Part shown: positions 12,701-23,339 of the stretch, one piece after another
Layout: every line of letters starts with the position of its first letter
Position numbering within the stretch: position 1 is the first letter of the stretch
From: Hippophae tibetana
Lineage: Eukaryota; Streptophyta; Magnoliopsida; Rosales; Elaeagnaceae
Assembly (NCBI GenBank): GCA_037013495.1
Contig: CM072805.1
Span: 13,240,601 to 13,304,600, forward strand
Direction: 5' to 3'
DNA length: 64,000 bases
The notes under the pieces: model-generated
What the model was told of the DNA's origin: nothing
What the model saw: only the letters and a program-made list of their open reading frames with translations
Databases searched by the model: none
Made by a program: the position numbers and the translations under genes

Positions 12701-13063
12701 CCATAACAAAGGGGCATATGCTTGTTTAATAACTTCAGTTTCCATATCACTTTAACTTTCCATTTTAAATCATCTTCCTCATCTAGCTTCCTTTATTAAT
12801 ATTGCCCGTTAACAAAAAAAAACACAAGATGTACTTTATTTAATTTTTTAGGGTCATCCAAGCACAATCATAAACATTATAAAAATTTGGGCAAAAGATA
12901 GACAAGTTTAACAAAAACTTTTCAATTCCCACAAAAAATACCCAATTTTGTGAGGTTTTTAGGAAACCAATAGAAAATAAAATAAAAATAATTTCGATAA
13001 GAAAGAGAAACTTACTTGTTCAACGTCACGCTCATGGTTTCCATAACTAACAAGATCTGCCAT
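281..13063 (-). CDS. PRAF: PRAF protein gene (PH, RCC1 repeats, FYVE, BRX), 3' end outside window
   Basis: Eight exons on the minus strand join in frame: 13063-13016, 11648-11556, 5209-5120, 5035-4949, 4846-4742, 3515-1458, 1366-1220 and 708-281, 3056 nt or about 1018 codons. The start ATG is at 13063, giving [16 protein letters not shown], the usual N-terminus of plant PRAF proteins. Order of domains: PH about residues 17-135, RCC1 repeats about 226-603, FYVE zinc finger about 612-672, a coiled segment, then the start of a BRX domain. Family members bind phosphoinositides and act in membrane trafficking and cell polarity; the RCC1 part is often taken to act on small GTPases, which is not shown here. 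The final exon, which should complete BRX, is not in bases 1-280. All splice sites are GT-AG except one GC-AG intron at 1457-1367. The coding sequence is open throughout, so the gene looks functional. Confidence 0.95.
1220..1366 (-). CDS. PRAF: PRAF exon 7, coiled coil before BRX
   Basis: Forty-nine codons, [18 protein letters not shown] to EVVKSITKQ, a charged coiled coil that continues the heptads of exon 6. Acceptor CCAG before 1366, donor GTTTAAG at 1219. Phase 0 on both sides. Confidence 0.92.
1458..3515 (-). CDS. PRAF: PRAF exon 6, RCC1 propeller and FYVE finger
   Basis: 686 codons, one uninterrupted exon as is usual for the family. It encodes six to seven RCC1 units, seen as repeats of the pattern H-x-(A/V)-(L/V)...(V/L)F-T-(W/F)-G-x-G...(R/V/Q)LGHG. 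A FYVE finger follows at about 2100-1925: [18 protein letters not shown] and RVCDAC supply the zinc ligands. The [10 protein letters not shown] form replaces canonical RRHHCR and is the known plant variant. A Ser/Pro-rich linker and a coil start ([18 protein letters not shown]) end the exon. Acceptor TTTCTTTCTCAG before 3515. The 3' splice site is an unusual GC donor at 1457-1456. Confidence 0.95.
4742..4846 (-). CDS. PRAF: PRAF exon 5, C-terminal helix of PH domain
   Basis: Thirty-five codons beginning [20 protein letters not shown] and ending NKSEILD before a GTGAGT donor at 4741. This is the last helix of the PH domain. Relatives read EAEVWF(A/T)GLKAL here, so the near-invariant Trp is Cys in this copy and GLKAL is GFGAL. 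Confidence 0.9.
4949..5035 (-). CDS. PRAF: PRAF exon 4, PH domain
   Basis: Twenty-nine codons beginning [18 protein letters not shown] and ending NNGDRSLDL, highly typical of PRAF PH domains. Acceptor TTATAG, donor GTTAGT at 4948. The open frame runs on past the donor but that tail is intronic. Confidence 0.93.
5120..5209 (-). CDS. PRAF: PRAF exon 3, PH domain
   Basis: Thirty codons beginning [18 protein letters not shown] and ending [10 protein letters not shown], the middle strands of the PH domain. Donor GTGAGT at 5119. The intron upstream runs 5210-11555, far longer than the others in the gene, because of a retrotransposon remnant. Confidence 0.92.
6760..8035 (+). repeat. Left putative LTR of intron 2 gypsy remnant
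   Basis: Colinear with 9540-11405, for example the GAAGCTTTTTCTTCC / TACGCTTCTTCC block and ATTGAATTGAATCTA. The boundary at the left is approximate. Confidence 0.6.
8450..8945 (+). pseudogene. gypsy gag fragment (Athila-like)
   Basis: Stops and frameshifts interrupt a readable trail ending [13 protein letters not shown] and LPPRYK. In Athila-type elements this block sits between capsid and protease. Too decayed to encode a protein. Confidence 0.6.
9540..11405 (+). repeat. Right putative LTR of intron 2 gypsy remnant
   Basis: Diverged copy of the left repeat, enlarged by an internal AT-rich insert that includes an exact 55-bp tandem duplication at 10403-10512. Confidence 0.6.
10403..10512. 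repeat. 55-bp exact tandem duplication
   Basis: A 55-bp unit beginning ATAATCTTGAAAATTGAG occurs at 10403-10457 and again at 10458-10512 with no visible mismatch, inside the right LTR-like copy. It suggests a recent local duplication. Confidence 0.85.
11556..11648 (-). CDS. PRAF: PRAF exon 2, start of PH domain
   Basis: Thirty-one codons containing [14 protein letters not shown] and [12 protein letters not shown], the first strands of the PRAF PH domain. Acceptor TTTTGAAG before 11648, donor GTAAGC at 11555. Phase 0 on both sides. Relatives known to me usually read LLKYGRKGKPKF; here there are two extra residues ([14 protein letters not shown]). Confidence 0.9.
13016..13063 (-). CDS. PRAF: PRAF exon 1 (start codon)
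   Basis: Sixteen codons from ATG to a GTAAGT donor at 13015. Another ATG lies 5 nt upstream in a different frame; the chosen one gives the family N-terminus and leads in phase 0 into the next exon. A TTTTCAG sits directly before the ATG region, so a 5' UTR intron ending here is possible. Intron 1 spans 13015-11649. Confidence 0.9.
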
Positions 13064-13565
13064 GCCATCTGAAAATATCGCGAGGAATTAACCGAAAGAG
13101 GAAAAAGAAAGCTTGACTTCTGTAGCCCAGTCTTCATAGATGCATATGATTTTTCTTCTACTTTTGTCTCTCATTAAAATTCTCAGAACTTTTGATGAAA
13201 AATGCTAAGAGAATAAATTAACTAATTTGTACCTAATTCGAGTCACAATTTATTTGAAATCAATTCCAAAAAAGAATATTACGACCTAGATCGATATAAA
13301 CATTCCGAAAAAAATAATCCAAACTTGATAAACAACTAATGCACGATATGAGAAATTGCATTTCTTTTTGACTATTTTGGTAAACCATGAAAGAAGAACG
13401 AACAATTGAGGAGAGAAAGGAAGGGAGAGAATGAGAAGCGAAATGAGAGGAGGAGCAAATAGTCACATGTTTAGGAAGGTTTGTAGCTCAACAGAAAATA
13501 ATGAGGAGATAATGGCGCGCTTCTTAATCCACCTCTCTGTTCTGTTGCGGTTATGCGATGTTGTC
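13064..13565 (-). promoter_or_regulatory. Likely PRAF 5' UTR and promoter region
   Basis: The segment upstream of the PRAF ATG is less AT-rich than what lies beyond about 13570. It contains pyrimidine-rich runs on the sense strand and a GC-containing patch near 13510-13560. No clear TATA box was found. Assignment rests only on position. Confidence 0.4.
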
Positions 13566-14100
13566 ACAAGGTAAAATACCTTTTTGGAAATTAAAAAACA
13601 ATAAACGCCGTTAAAAAGTAAAAATAACATATTAATGATATTAAATAATATTTAAATAATTCTAATTAAATTTAAATAATGTTTAATTTAATTACATTTA
13701 AAATAGTAGATATTTTTTATTTAAAATATATATTATATATTATTGTGATTAATTATTTTTGTTGTTTTCCCGACGCTTTTTCATGATTCACAATTGGCTC
13801 ATAACTTAATAGTAATCTATTTTTTCCCTTTTAAATGTTAACTTTGCGACATTACTCGTTTTCAAAAAATAGCCTGTAATATTAAGAGTTTAAAAATTAT
13901 GTGACAATAATAATTAAAATATATAAAAAAAATTATAAATTTATTATTTTTATAATTATAAATTTAATATTTAAAATATAACAAAATATTAAATAAATAA
14001 AATTTTAATAATACGCAACATTATGTATGTTTAGCACTCTTTAAAAAAAATATTTTTTAATGCATTTAAAAATACAAAATTTATTAAACCTTAGATAATT
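13566..14100. other. AT-rich spacer
   Basis: Very AT-rich, with simple A/T runs. No gene, RNA or element end recognised. Confidence 0.6.
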
Positions 14101-14199
14101 CGTCACAAATTCATATTATTTCAAAAATTTAAATAAAAAAATTAATTTAATTATATATCAAAATTTTACTTTTAACCTCGTTATAGTATAGATATGTTG

Positions 14200-14460
14200 A
14201 TTTTCATATAATATAAAAAAAAACATATATTTTTCTCATGTCTAGTACAATGAACTCCTTGATAAATTTGTCTACTTTTACTATTGTTTTGATCTATCTA
14301 TTATTTGTAATGTTAGTGAAGTGAGTTTGACTTTATCAACACTCAATCTTTTGAAGACCGATAATAACATAAGATTAATGCTTGAAACTAAGTTACATAA
14401 TGCTTTCTCAAAGTTCATGTTCCTAATTGTACAAGGAATGTCAAAGTTATCTGAATCTTT
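14200..14460 (-). pseudogene. gypsy protease pseudogene
   Basis: Minus-strand reading shows DIPCTIRNMNFEKALCNL, SINLMLLSVFKRL and then VKVDKFI..EFIVLDM. This matches the retropepsin-like block of Athila elements (relatives: ALCDLGASINLMPLSVF). The catalytic region DLGAS reads NLVSS, so the Asp is lost. Confidence 0.75.
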
Positions 14461-14859
14461 TAATTTTTGAGGTAGTTTTTAGTAAGGATAGCACTACAAT
14501 CTTCACTTAAAGTCACTGTTTCATTATCTCTAACCCTCATTTTCATATACAAGATGCCAAGATGTCCTTCATAAATTTGGCATAAGAAGATATATTTTCA
14601 AATGCTTGTGCAAATGGTATATGTATGTTTAGCTTCTTGAAGACATCCATAAATTTTGAAAACTACACATCTAACTTTTTTCTTTTGCAGTCTTTGAAGG
14701 AAAGGAATATTGAGTTTATAGAGGTTTCTCTTTTTTGGCTAAATTATTTCCTTGCTTTGTTCATCCACTTCTTCCTACTCATCCTTTTAAGTCTCATGTT
14801 CCTTCTCTAAAGTTTTACCATTTCTCAAGGCCATGGCATTACGGTGCTTCTTACCTTCT

Positions 14860-16090
14860 CTTCTTGGGTTTATAATTATGTCACTTGAAAGGTTACCTTG
14901 AGACCTTTGACTTATAGCCTAGGCAAGTTACCCCATTTGAGTTTCTAAATTTCGGATTGAAGTCTCTTGAGTGTACACTTTTGCATTTACTAACTAGATG
15001 AAGTCTTTTAGTATCCCTATTAAAGAATTTGTATTGTCCTTAATAGATGACTTCTTCTCTTGGACTTGAGATTATTCTGGTTGTTGAAAATCAAGTGGTG
15101 GAAATAATTGACGGTTGAATTGATTACCATCTTGATTATTGTTATTACCCACGTAGCATGCCAATTCAAGATTATTTGGGCAATTATCAAACAAATGAGC
15201 TCCACCATAATAGACATAGGATACCCCTGGATCTTAGGCTTGTTTTATACTCACTAGCAAGTTTTGAGCCTTTAAAAGATGACACTTGAGCTATTAGTAC
15301 TATGATATCATTTACCTCATGCACTCTAGTTACTCTTCTTATGGCTTCCATTTTGTCCATTAACCATTGATAATTATTATTAGTCATTTTTCCAAGTAAA
15401 TCATAAGTTTGATGGTATGATTTGTCTAATAGAGTTCCATTAACAAATGTATCAACAATGGTTCTTGTTTGAGCATTAAGACCATTGTAGAAAATCTTTA
15501 TTTGGAACCAATAAGGGATACCATGGTAAAGACACCCTTAGTAATTCTTTGAATCTTACACATGTTTCATATAAAGACTCTCTTTCAATTTATTAGTAGG
15601 AGATAATGTCTTTTCTAAGCTTGACATTCTTTGTTGGTGGGAAGTATTTGATTAAGAATTTTTCCGCCAAATCATTCCAAGTTGTAATGGAATCAAGTGG
15701 CAAAGATATTAGCCAAGATCAAGCACGGTCTTGCAAAGAGTAAAGGAATAATCTAAGTCTAAATGCCTTCCAGTCATACTATTGAATTTAAATAAATTTA
15801 TAACTTTAATAAAAACCTGAGATGTACATGAGGATCCTCTGTTGGTAATCTGCTAAATTATCCAACTATTTGTAGCATTTGAAACATCACTGGCTTTAAT
15901 TCAAACTAATTAGCTTAAATGTTTGGCCTTGCAATACTTGGATTCAACCCTTCCAACATAGATAATATATATTCATGCATAGTTCTATCCCTATCATCCA
16001 TTAAAGATATATAGTTGTTCAAATTTAGCTCATTATTATTTATTTCTAATAGATTAGTCATTTCTTCCATTTGAGTGATAACTTTTTTTT
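14860..16090 (-). pseudogene. gypsy gag pseudogene
   Basis: Minus-strand fragments in different frames match the Athila-type gag: PTEDPHVHLRF near 15850, a SLYETXVRFKELL-like block near 15570, MTNNNYQWLMDKMEAIRRV at 15387-15330, then GGAHLFDNCPNNLELACYVG at about 15205-15150. Internal stops and frame changes throughout. Gag would form the particle core; here it is dead. Confidence 0.8.
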
Positions 16091-16300
16091 ATTAATCTCG
16101 AAGTACACTCGATTTTGAGATTTAAAGTCAAAATTTTACTCTTATAGACTCTGCTTATACAATAGAGTCAAATATATTTTTAATAGTATTAAAAGATATG
16201 TCAAAATTAAAAATAAATAAAAATTAATTAATTAATTAAAATTACAAAAAATAAATAAAAAAAATAAAACAAAAAAAATTAATTTCTAATGTTTATAATC

Positions 16301-16320
16301 CCCAAAAATAGCGCCAAAAC
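16301..16320 (-). other. Primer binding site-like sequence of gypsy element
   Basis: On the minus strand it begins GTTTTGGCGCTATTTTTGGG. Many plant gypsy elements carry TTTGGCGCC..TTGCCGGGG just after the 5' LTR; this is a decayed form, in the right place between LTR and gag. Confidence 0.6.
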
Positions 16321-16324
16321 TTGA

Positions 16325-17400
16325 TCGACACGAATTGTGTGGAATGGATACACAAGTATACATATCACAAATAAGTATTATAATCATAAGAAAATATCAT
16401 TTCTACGGAGATTATGTTATTAGAAAATAATTCTAAAAATAAAAGGTAAAGATCAATTTTATATGTTTTGAGAAAGCAAAATAAAAAAAACTAAAAATAA
16501 ATAATATTAATTAATTATTTCAAAATTAAATGCAAAAAAATATATAAAAACAATATCTAATAATACTTAATCCTCCAATTTTATAAGCATGTGAATCACT
16601 AAAATCCTCCAATATAATTACCAATTAATTACATGATCAATTAAATTTAACCTCACATATATTCTTCTCTTAAGTAAACTACACATTATATAGTAATTAA
16701 CCTAATCATACTCTCATATCAATTAAATTGCATACTACTCATTAAGTTCATCAATTAGTGATCACATATATAAAAATAATACATATCTCCATAAAAACTA
16801 TACATGTTATTTAATCAAGACAAATAATTAAATAATTCTCTCAAATCTATTTAATTACCTCTATAGATCAATTGTGACTAAACAATTAATAGTATAAAAG
16901 TTAGAATAAATAATATAATTAAATTAAAATCATAATTACATGTAGAAAATTAGGTTTATAAGATATCTAGATTAATAAATTAGTTAGACATGATTGTGTT
17001 CATAAATCCCATATTTTTGAATAAAAGAGACATACAAATTAATAAAAAAAGGAGAAAAAGAATAAATATAATAAATCTTTTGAATTGTAATACTAATATC
17101 CTCTTGAATATCTACCAAAATTGTATCTTCTCTTTAACTTCTCTATCTCTATCTCTTTCTCTTTGGCACCAAAAACTAATTAAAAATTTATAAAAGTTAG
17201 CCATATAAGTTTTTTGGTGCAATTAGGGTGTTAAATTAGGCTAAGATGAAATCTAGACTGTCAGATTACCTTAAGATCAAAGGTTGCGATGAAAAAAGGA
17301 AAATTAAATAGCGTTAACCAATGAGATCACCACATATGAAAAAGGAGAAACATTGGAAAAATCAGTGTGCGATGCGTGACGGGACAAATTGGTGCTGGTT
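16325..17400 (-). repeat. 5' LTR-like region of the gag-protease remnant
   Basis: AT-rich block whose 16330-16440 part (ACACAAGTATACATATCACAA) resembles 55927-56000, another gypsy LTR piece in the same orientation. The outer end near 17400 is inferred from where the neighbouring pol remnant starts. Confidence 0.5.
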
Positions 17401-17429
17401 AACGTGTGCTAACTCAACAAGACATGGCA

Positions 17430-19990
17430 CTATTGCATGATTTCTCCAAGGAACTTTTACCAAATGGATTGTCTTCTTTTGAAAAACCAGATCCATTTCT
17501 ATCAAGAATTTGTATCGAGTTTTCTTCATGGGTCATGTCTTCTCTTAATTCAATGGGTTGAGGTTCTAAAACATGGAAAGGATTGGATATGCTTTCGAAG
17601 CATACAAAAATGGAATATATCATGGATTTGAGAAATTTCAGACAGTAACTTCAAGCGAAAATCAATTGAATGAATACGTTCTATCACTTTATATGGACTT
17701 ATATATCGTGTACTTAACTTTCCTATTTTCCCAAATCGAACCACAACTTTCTATGAAGATAATTTCAAAAATACTCTATCTCTAACTTTAAATTCAACAT
17801 CTTTTCTTTTAGGATCTACATAACCTTTTTTTCGATCGTGAGAAATTGTTAATCTTTCCTTGATCATTCAAACCTTATCACACATTATGTCTACATATTT
17901 GGGATGTACGAGTCTTCGTTCACCCACTTCATCTTAACATACATGTGCCCTACATTTCCTACCATACATTGCTTCATAAAGAGCCATCTCGATACTCGAA
18001 TGGTAGTTATTGTAAGAAAATTCCATCAGTGGTAGAAAATTATCCCAATTTCCTTTAAATTGTAAAGCACAAGCACACAACATATCTTCAAGGGTTTGAA
18101 TTATTATTTCTGATTGGCCATTTGTCTGTGGATGAAATGCAATACTCAACTTCGTTCCCATGGTTTTCTATAGACTTAGCCAAGACAAGGACGCAAAACA
18201 CATGTCTCTATTTGACACAATACAGATTGGAACACCATGTAGTCTCACAATTTTCTCCACATACAATTTAGCTAATCTATCTACCGAGAATGTGGATTTC
18301 ATTGGGAGAAATGTGCTAATTTAGTTAATTTGTCAACAACTACCCAAATAACAGCCTAACCCTTTTGAGTACAAGGAAGTCCCATTATGAAATCCATAGT
18401 GATGTATTCCCATTTTCATTCAGGAATAGATAGTGGTTGTAATGGTTTAGAGGTCTCGAGTACTCTACCTTCACTTGTTGGAATATTAAACAGCTAGATA
18501 CAAATTCTACTATTTCTCACTTCATACCTTTCCACCAATAATGGTATTTCATAGTTTGATATATTTTAGTACTTCTTGGATGCATGGCATAAGCAAAACT
18601 ATGAACCTCTTCTAGAATATCCCTCTTCAAGTCCTTATCGTCGGGAACTCACGATCTATTGTTAAGAACTAAAACACCATCATGATGCACAGTCAAGTCC
18701 ACTCATAAATCGATTTGTAGCTCTTTTTTTATTGGACCAGAATGGGATCTTGAGATTGATCTTCACGAACTCAATTAATTAAATTGGGTCTTACCCAAAA
18801 AATATCCATTAGAGCTCCTAAGTCATCAATTGATAACTGTGCATCTGAATTTTTCAACTTTAAAAGTAAAGGAAAATACCTTGCCTTTAAATGAGCTTAG
18901 GAACTTGTTGCTTTTCTACTAAGTGCATATGCAACCATATTGGCCCTTCCAAGATGATAGTCAATCACACACTCATAATATTTTATCAATTCCATCCAAA
19001 TCCTCTGTCATAGATTCAACTCTTTTTGAGTGAGTAAATATTTCAAATTTTTATGATCATTGAAGATTTGAAATTTCTCGCTAAATAAGTAGTGTCTCCA
19101 TATCTTTAGTGTAAAAACTATTACTTTCAGTTCTAGATCATAAATAGGATAGTTAATTTTGTGTGGTTTGAGTTGTTTCGAAGCATAAGCAACGAACTTA
19201 CCATGTTACATGAGGACACACCCTAATCCTTGGTGAGAGGCATCACTAAATACTACAAATCCACCATTGCTTGAAGGAAGAATAAGTACGGGAGCAAAGA
19301 TTAATCAACCTTTCAATTATTGGAAACTCCTTTCACACTCATCATTCCTCTCAAACATTATATTTTTCCATGTGAAGCGATTTAATGGTAATGCAAGCTT
19401 TGAAAATCCCTCGATAAATCAATGATAGTATCTAGCTAATCCCAAGAAACTTTGCACCTCAGTCACATTGGAAGGTCTTTCCCAGTTATGCACATCCTCT
19501 ATCTTTTGAGAGTCAATAGAGATCTCTTTTATGGATATGACATGTCCCAAAAATGTAACTTGATTCAACCAAAATTGGTACTTATTGTAGTTGGCATATA
19601 GTTGTTTCTCTCTTAGTGTTTGTAATATAAATCTTAGATGATCTTCATGCTTCTTTTTGTTTTGAGAATATACTAAAATATCATCAATGAAGATGATAAC
19701 AAATGTGTCCAATAAAGGATGAAAGATTCAATCCATAAGGTCCATGAAGATGGGCGGAGGATTAGTTAAACCAAAAGGCATGACTAATGAAAATTTTGGA
19801 ATGTCAGATTCTTTAATTTTTAGTTGATGGTCACTAGACTGCAAATCAATTTTTGAGAACACCTTTGCATCTTATAATTGGTAAAATAGATCATCAATAC
19901 AACGAAAAAGATACCTTTTACATATGGTGACCTTATTGTCTATAATCAATACACAACCTTAAGGTACCATATTTCTATACAAAAGAAAAG
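17430..19990 (-). pseudogene. Ty3/gypsy chromovirus-like pol pseudogene
   Basis: Minus strand, reverse transcriptase to integrase. RT: 19712-19419 with FIDDILVYS (catalytic FIDD at 19691-19680), NQVTFLGHVIS and SFLGLARYY. A decayed RNase H covers about 19400-18700. Integrase: an H2C2-type block near 18640-18450, then AFHPQTNGQSE...TLEDMLCACALQFKG (18161-17934) and the C-terminal GKLSTRYISPYKVIERI..HDIFHFCMLRK (17744-17560). The integrase tail resembles the del/Tekay type; no chromodomain was made out. Many stops. No gag, protease or own LTRs seen, so both ends are truncated. Confidence 0.85.
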
Positions 19991-20362
19991 TAACCCTAAA
20001 AATTATATATAATACCTTAGGCCTTAAATTATAATTAAATAAGCCTACTTAATTTTCCTTAAAACAATATCAAAAGAGTAACTAATTTATATAGTACGAG
20101 ATTAAACTGGATTAGATGAACTTGTCCTATAAAGAAAGTCAACTTACTTAATCCCAGTAACAATTCATAATATATCTTTATGTAATCTTAGTCTCCATAT
20201 TTACTATATCCTCTAATCATATATTACATCCTTTTAATGGAGACATCACTTCATTTTTATCCAACACATTCAAAATACCTGAAGAATTGCTTTTGAATTG
20301 CATGGATCATTATTTAAATAATATAGTGGTTACAATAAAAATAAACATGAAAACTAAGCAGT
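19991..20362. other. AT-rich spacer
   Basis: Between the pol remnant and the CACTA element. No coding or repeat structure recognised. Confidence 0.6.
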
Positions 20363-20365
20363 TGA

Positions 20366-20391
20366 AACTACTACAATACATACATATAGTC
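20366..20391 (+). repeat. Left terminal inverted repeat of CACTA element
   Basis: Pairs with 23535-23560; about 6 mismatches in 26 positions counted by eye. Confidence 0.8.
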
Positions 20392-20654
20392 GGACATTTT
20401 GCCTCAATTTTTTTAAAAACCGAGGCCATAGATATACATTATCAATTTTTCTCTTTTTAAAATTACATCAATCAAACACCAAATTTTGTATCATTTTTTT
20501 CCTTTTTCCCTCTCTTTCTCTCTTTCTCTCTCTCTCTTCGCTGGCTAGCTATATACCCTATATACCTATAAACAAAAAAAAAATTCTTGGCCATTAATTA
20601 TTAATTTCTTTTCTCTACTCATTGTCCAAACCTTAGCCTCTTTGATCTTTTCCA

Positions 20655-20760
20655 GAAGTTTCTATGCCGGTTTGCAAGGATGATAAGGTTCAGGTGGTTC
20701 AAGGCACATACAAGGGTCATGCCAGAAAGGTTGTTCAGGTCTATCATCGCGATGGTTGTC
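20655..20760 (+). pseudogene. Captured fragment of ribosomal protein L26 (uL24)
   Basis: The + frame from ATG 20664 reads [20 protein letters not shown] then RKVVQVYHR. Plant RPL26 has MPVRKDDEVQVVRGT(F/Y)KG...KVVQVYRR, so about 30 residues match, covering the start of the KOW region. The match stops after about 20755 and the frame then runs on with no similarity. Neither the preceding L26 N-terminus nor the rest is present. It sits inside the CACTA element, so it was most likely captured; it is not a functional L26 gene. Confidence 0.8.
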
Positions 20761-21109
20761 CTTTTCTTTTGGATATGCTGAAAGAAGGTCAGTGTCTTCA
20801 AATCCTTTCCTTTTAGTTTTTCCTTTTCCCTTTTAATTGACAAGCTCTATTTTGTTGGTGTTCTTATGCTAGGGTTGTTCTTGCTTCCCAAGCATCTGGT
20901 AAGTAATATATTTGTATGATAAATCTCTCCATAGTCTGTACTTCTTTGGTTGAAATTTATTTCTATAATCTATGTGCAACACTTGGTACATTTTAGAATC
21001 TAGCTAGGAGTAGTGGTTCAACAATTTCTAGTTATGTTTTTGTATTAATTTCTTTCCCTTTTTTTACTTTTAGGCTTTTGCATTAACATTTTTTTGGTAA
21101 TATGTTAAT

Positions 21110-22000
21110 TGCCAGTGTTTGGCCTAGTGCTTGGTGTCGGTGTCTGGTGTCGGTGTTGGTGTTAATGCCTTCTACTGGTGTTGGTATAGGGTCTGGTGGT
21201 GGTTGTGATGCTTAGCCTGTTGTTTTTTGGTAATATGCTAATTTCCAATGTTTGGCCTAGTGTTTGGTGCTAGTACTGGTGCTTGACATGTTTTTTGGTA
21301 ATATTCTAATTTCCAATGTTTGGCTTAGTGCTTGGTGCTTGGTGTTGGTATTGGTGTTGGTACTAGTGCCTGGTGATGGTGTTAGGCTAGGTGCTTGGTG
21401 TTGGTGCTGGGCCTGGTGTTGGTTCTTGGCCTGGTGCTTAGTGTTGGTGCCTAGTGCTTGACCTGGTGCTTGGTGTTAGTGTCTGGTGCTTGGTGTTGGT
21501 GCCTAGTTCTTAGCCTGGTGCTTGGTGCTGGCGCTTGGTGTTGGGGCTAGTGTTGGTATTAATGTTGGTGCTTGGCCTGGTGCTTGGTACTGGTGCTTGG
21601 TGGTGGTGATTGGCTTAGTGCTTGGTGTTAGTGTTGGTACTAGTACTGGTTCCTGGTACTATTGTTGGTGTTGGGCCTGGTGCCTGGTACTGGTGCTAGT
21701 GCTTGGTACTGGTGTTAGTACTTAGCCTGGTGCTGGTGCCTGGTATTGTTGCTGGTGCTTTGTGCTGGTGTTGGGCCTGGTGCTTGGTATTAGTGCTAGG
21801 TATGGTGCTTGGTGCTGGTGCTTGGCATGTTGTTTTTTTTTGGTAATATGCTAATTTCCAATGTTTAGCCTGGTTGTTAGTGCTAGTGCTGGTACTGGTA
21901 CTGGTGCTTGGCCTATTCCTTGGTGTTGGTGCTTAGCTTGTTGTTTTTTTGGTAATATGCTAATTTCCAATGTTTGGTCTGGAGCTTGGTGCTTAGTTTT
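21110..22000 (+). repeat. GGTGCTTGGTGTTGGT minisatellite with higher-order repeat
   Basis: About 0.9 kb of degenerate short units of the type CTTGGTGTTGGTG / CTGGTGCTTGGTG. A longer phrase, TTTTTTGGTAATATGCTAAT followed by TTCCAATGTTTGGCCTAGTG, recurs at about 21091, 21224, 21291, 21832 and 21942, giving a second level of order. The long open frames across it are by-products of repeat composition. Confidence 0.85.
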
Positions 22001-22744
22001 AGTGAGCTGACAAACTGACAAACTGTCTCACCTGTGCATTCTTGTTATCATTGAACTCTTATTTTAATTTCTTGTTTCATGAATGGTGAAAGTATTATGC
22101 TTATGTGCTAATGATAAAACATCTTTGAGATTTATTTTATGCACTTCTAATTTTGCATCAATACCATCTGGGAGGAAACAAAATTGGACTGAATTGAGGA
22201 TTTTTCCTTAGATTCCATGTCAAACATCTTTGGGAGAAATGTTCATAGTTAAGGAGATATTAGTTGTAAAGTAGATAACTGAGTCCCCCAATACTACCTG
22301 TATGTTTAGAGGTATATGTGGATACTGTTTGTTGTGCAGAACTGACATTTTATTATACTATGAAGTTAGGGTGATTTATTTATGGATGCATATGCACTTT
22401 GGTTAGTGCTGGTGCTTGGACGAAAGAGAAAGTAGCGGGTTTTATCCTCAGGTCCTGTTTTAAGATTATTTTTTATTCATTTATGGTAATTTTTGCTTAA
22501 AGTCCCTTGTTAGATTATTTCAATAGTTACACTAAAGATTAGACATATTATATTTCTTTGTTCTTTTCATCTAATCTTTTATATGTAGTATACGTTTTAA
22601 TTTAGAGATAGAAATCCAATTTTTAAGAAAGGTGAATGATAAATAGGGAAGACATGCTTTGAGTCTCAAAATAGATAAAAATAAATATTATGCTCAAGTT
22701 ATTTATATTGTACACTGTGTTTATGGTTCATTCTTATTACTTGC

Positions 22745-22920
22745 TTACACTAACATACCAGCCTCACCAGTACACTAGGTGCACCATGGCAGTAAGCATT
22801 AGGCGTACCAGCACACCAAACTCACCAATATAGCTAGCGTACCAGCACACTAGACACACCAAGGCACTAGGCACACCAGGAACTAGGTGCACCAGGTGCA
22901 CTAGCTTCCCTGGCGCATAA
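22745..22920 (-). repeat. Second minisatellite, complementary in strand
   Basis: Units such as CACCAGGTGCACTAG and GTACCAGCACACC are A/C-rich on the + strand, the reverse of the G/T-rich array at 21110-22000. It may pair with that array in single-stranded nucleic acid. Confidence 0.7.
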
Positions 22921-23032
22921 CAACACCATTTGGATTTAGGCTTTAATAGGAACCAACTTTGATTTCTTAGCCTACTCTTCATCTTTGAAATCTGTGTTGG
23001 GTATTTCTTAAGTTCAGTTGAATCATTTGGCT

Positions 23033-23155
23033 ATGGCTTCTGATATGGGCAAAGTTTTTGGATGGTTTTCTGGTTTGGCTTTAATGTATTTTGCTTTGTG
23101 GGTTGTTCTATTTATTTATGCTTTTAAGGGTTTCGTTGCCTATGTTCTTCAATGA
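23033..23155 (+). CDS. Small ORF, 40-residue predicted membrane peptide inside CACTA element
   Basis: ATG at 23033, TGA at 23153-23155. The peptide starts MASDMGKVFGWFSGLALM and continues with a strongly hydrophobic stretch (about residues 10-36) compatible with one membrane-spanning helix, ending AYVLQ. An in-frame stop lies shortly upstream. Base composition is less AT-rich than its surroundings, which suggests it came with captured DNA. I do not recognise a family. It could be a captured exon rather than a gene; there is no evidence of transcription. Confidence 0.35.
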   Translation: MASDMGKVFGWFSGLALMYFALWVVLFIYAFKGFVAYVLQ

Positions 23156-23339
23156 CTTGTGTTTTGCAAATTCAATGGCTTGTATTTTTTAGTGTATAAT
23201 AAACTCTCAATGTAATTATACTTTTAATTTTAATATAATACGATTTTTAATATTATAATTAATAAATTTATTACTATTTATATTGATTTTTAATATTGTA
23301 ATTAATAATTTTATTTTTTTAATTTATGCATACCTTATG

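Larger units (their letters stand above)
14190..17400 (-). mobile_element. Athila-like Ty3/gypsy remnant: LTR, primer site, gag, protease
   Basis: Read on the minus strand, the order is LTR-like DNA (about 17400-16325), a primer-site-like sequence at 16320-16301, gag (about 16090-14860) and protease (about 14460-14200). That is the normal 5' to 3' order of a gypsy element, with everything after protease lost. The left end is simply where protease homology fades. Many stops make it inactive. Confidence 0.75.

Noticed and set aside
13260..13466. Minus-strand 68-codon ORF upstream of PRAF
   Set aside because: Lies in the probable 5' UTR or promoter region; no similarity recognised.
21264..21725. 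Open frames rich in Leu, Val, Trp and Gly
   Set aside because: They are by-products of the GGTGCTTGGTGTT minisatellite, which has few stop codons.
22764..22982. Minus-strand 72-codon ORF
   Set aside because: Reads through the second minisatellite; no start context or family similarity.
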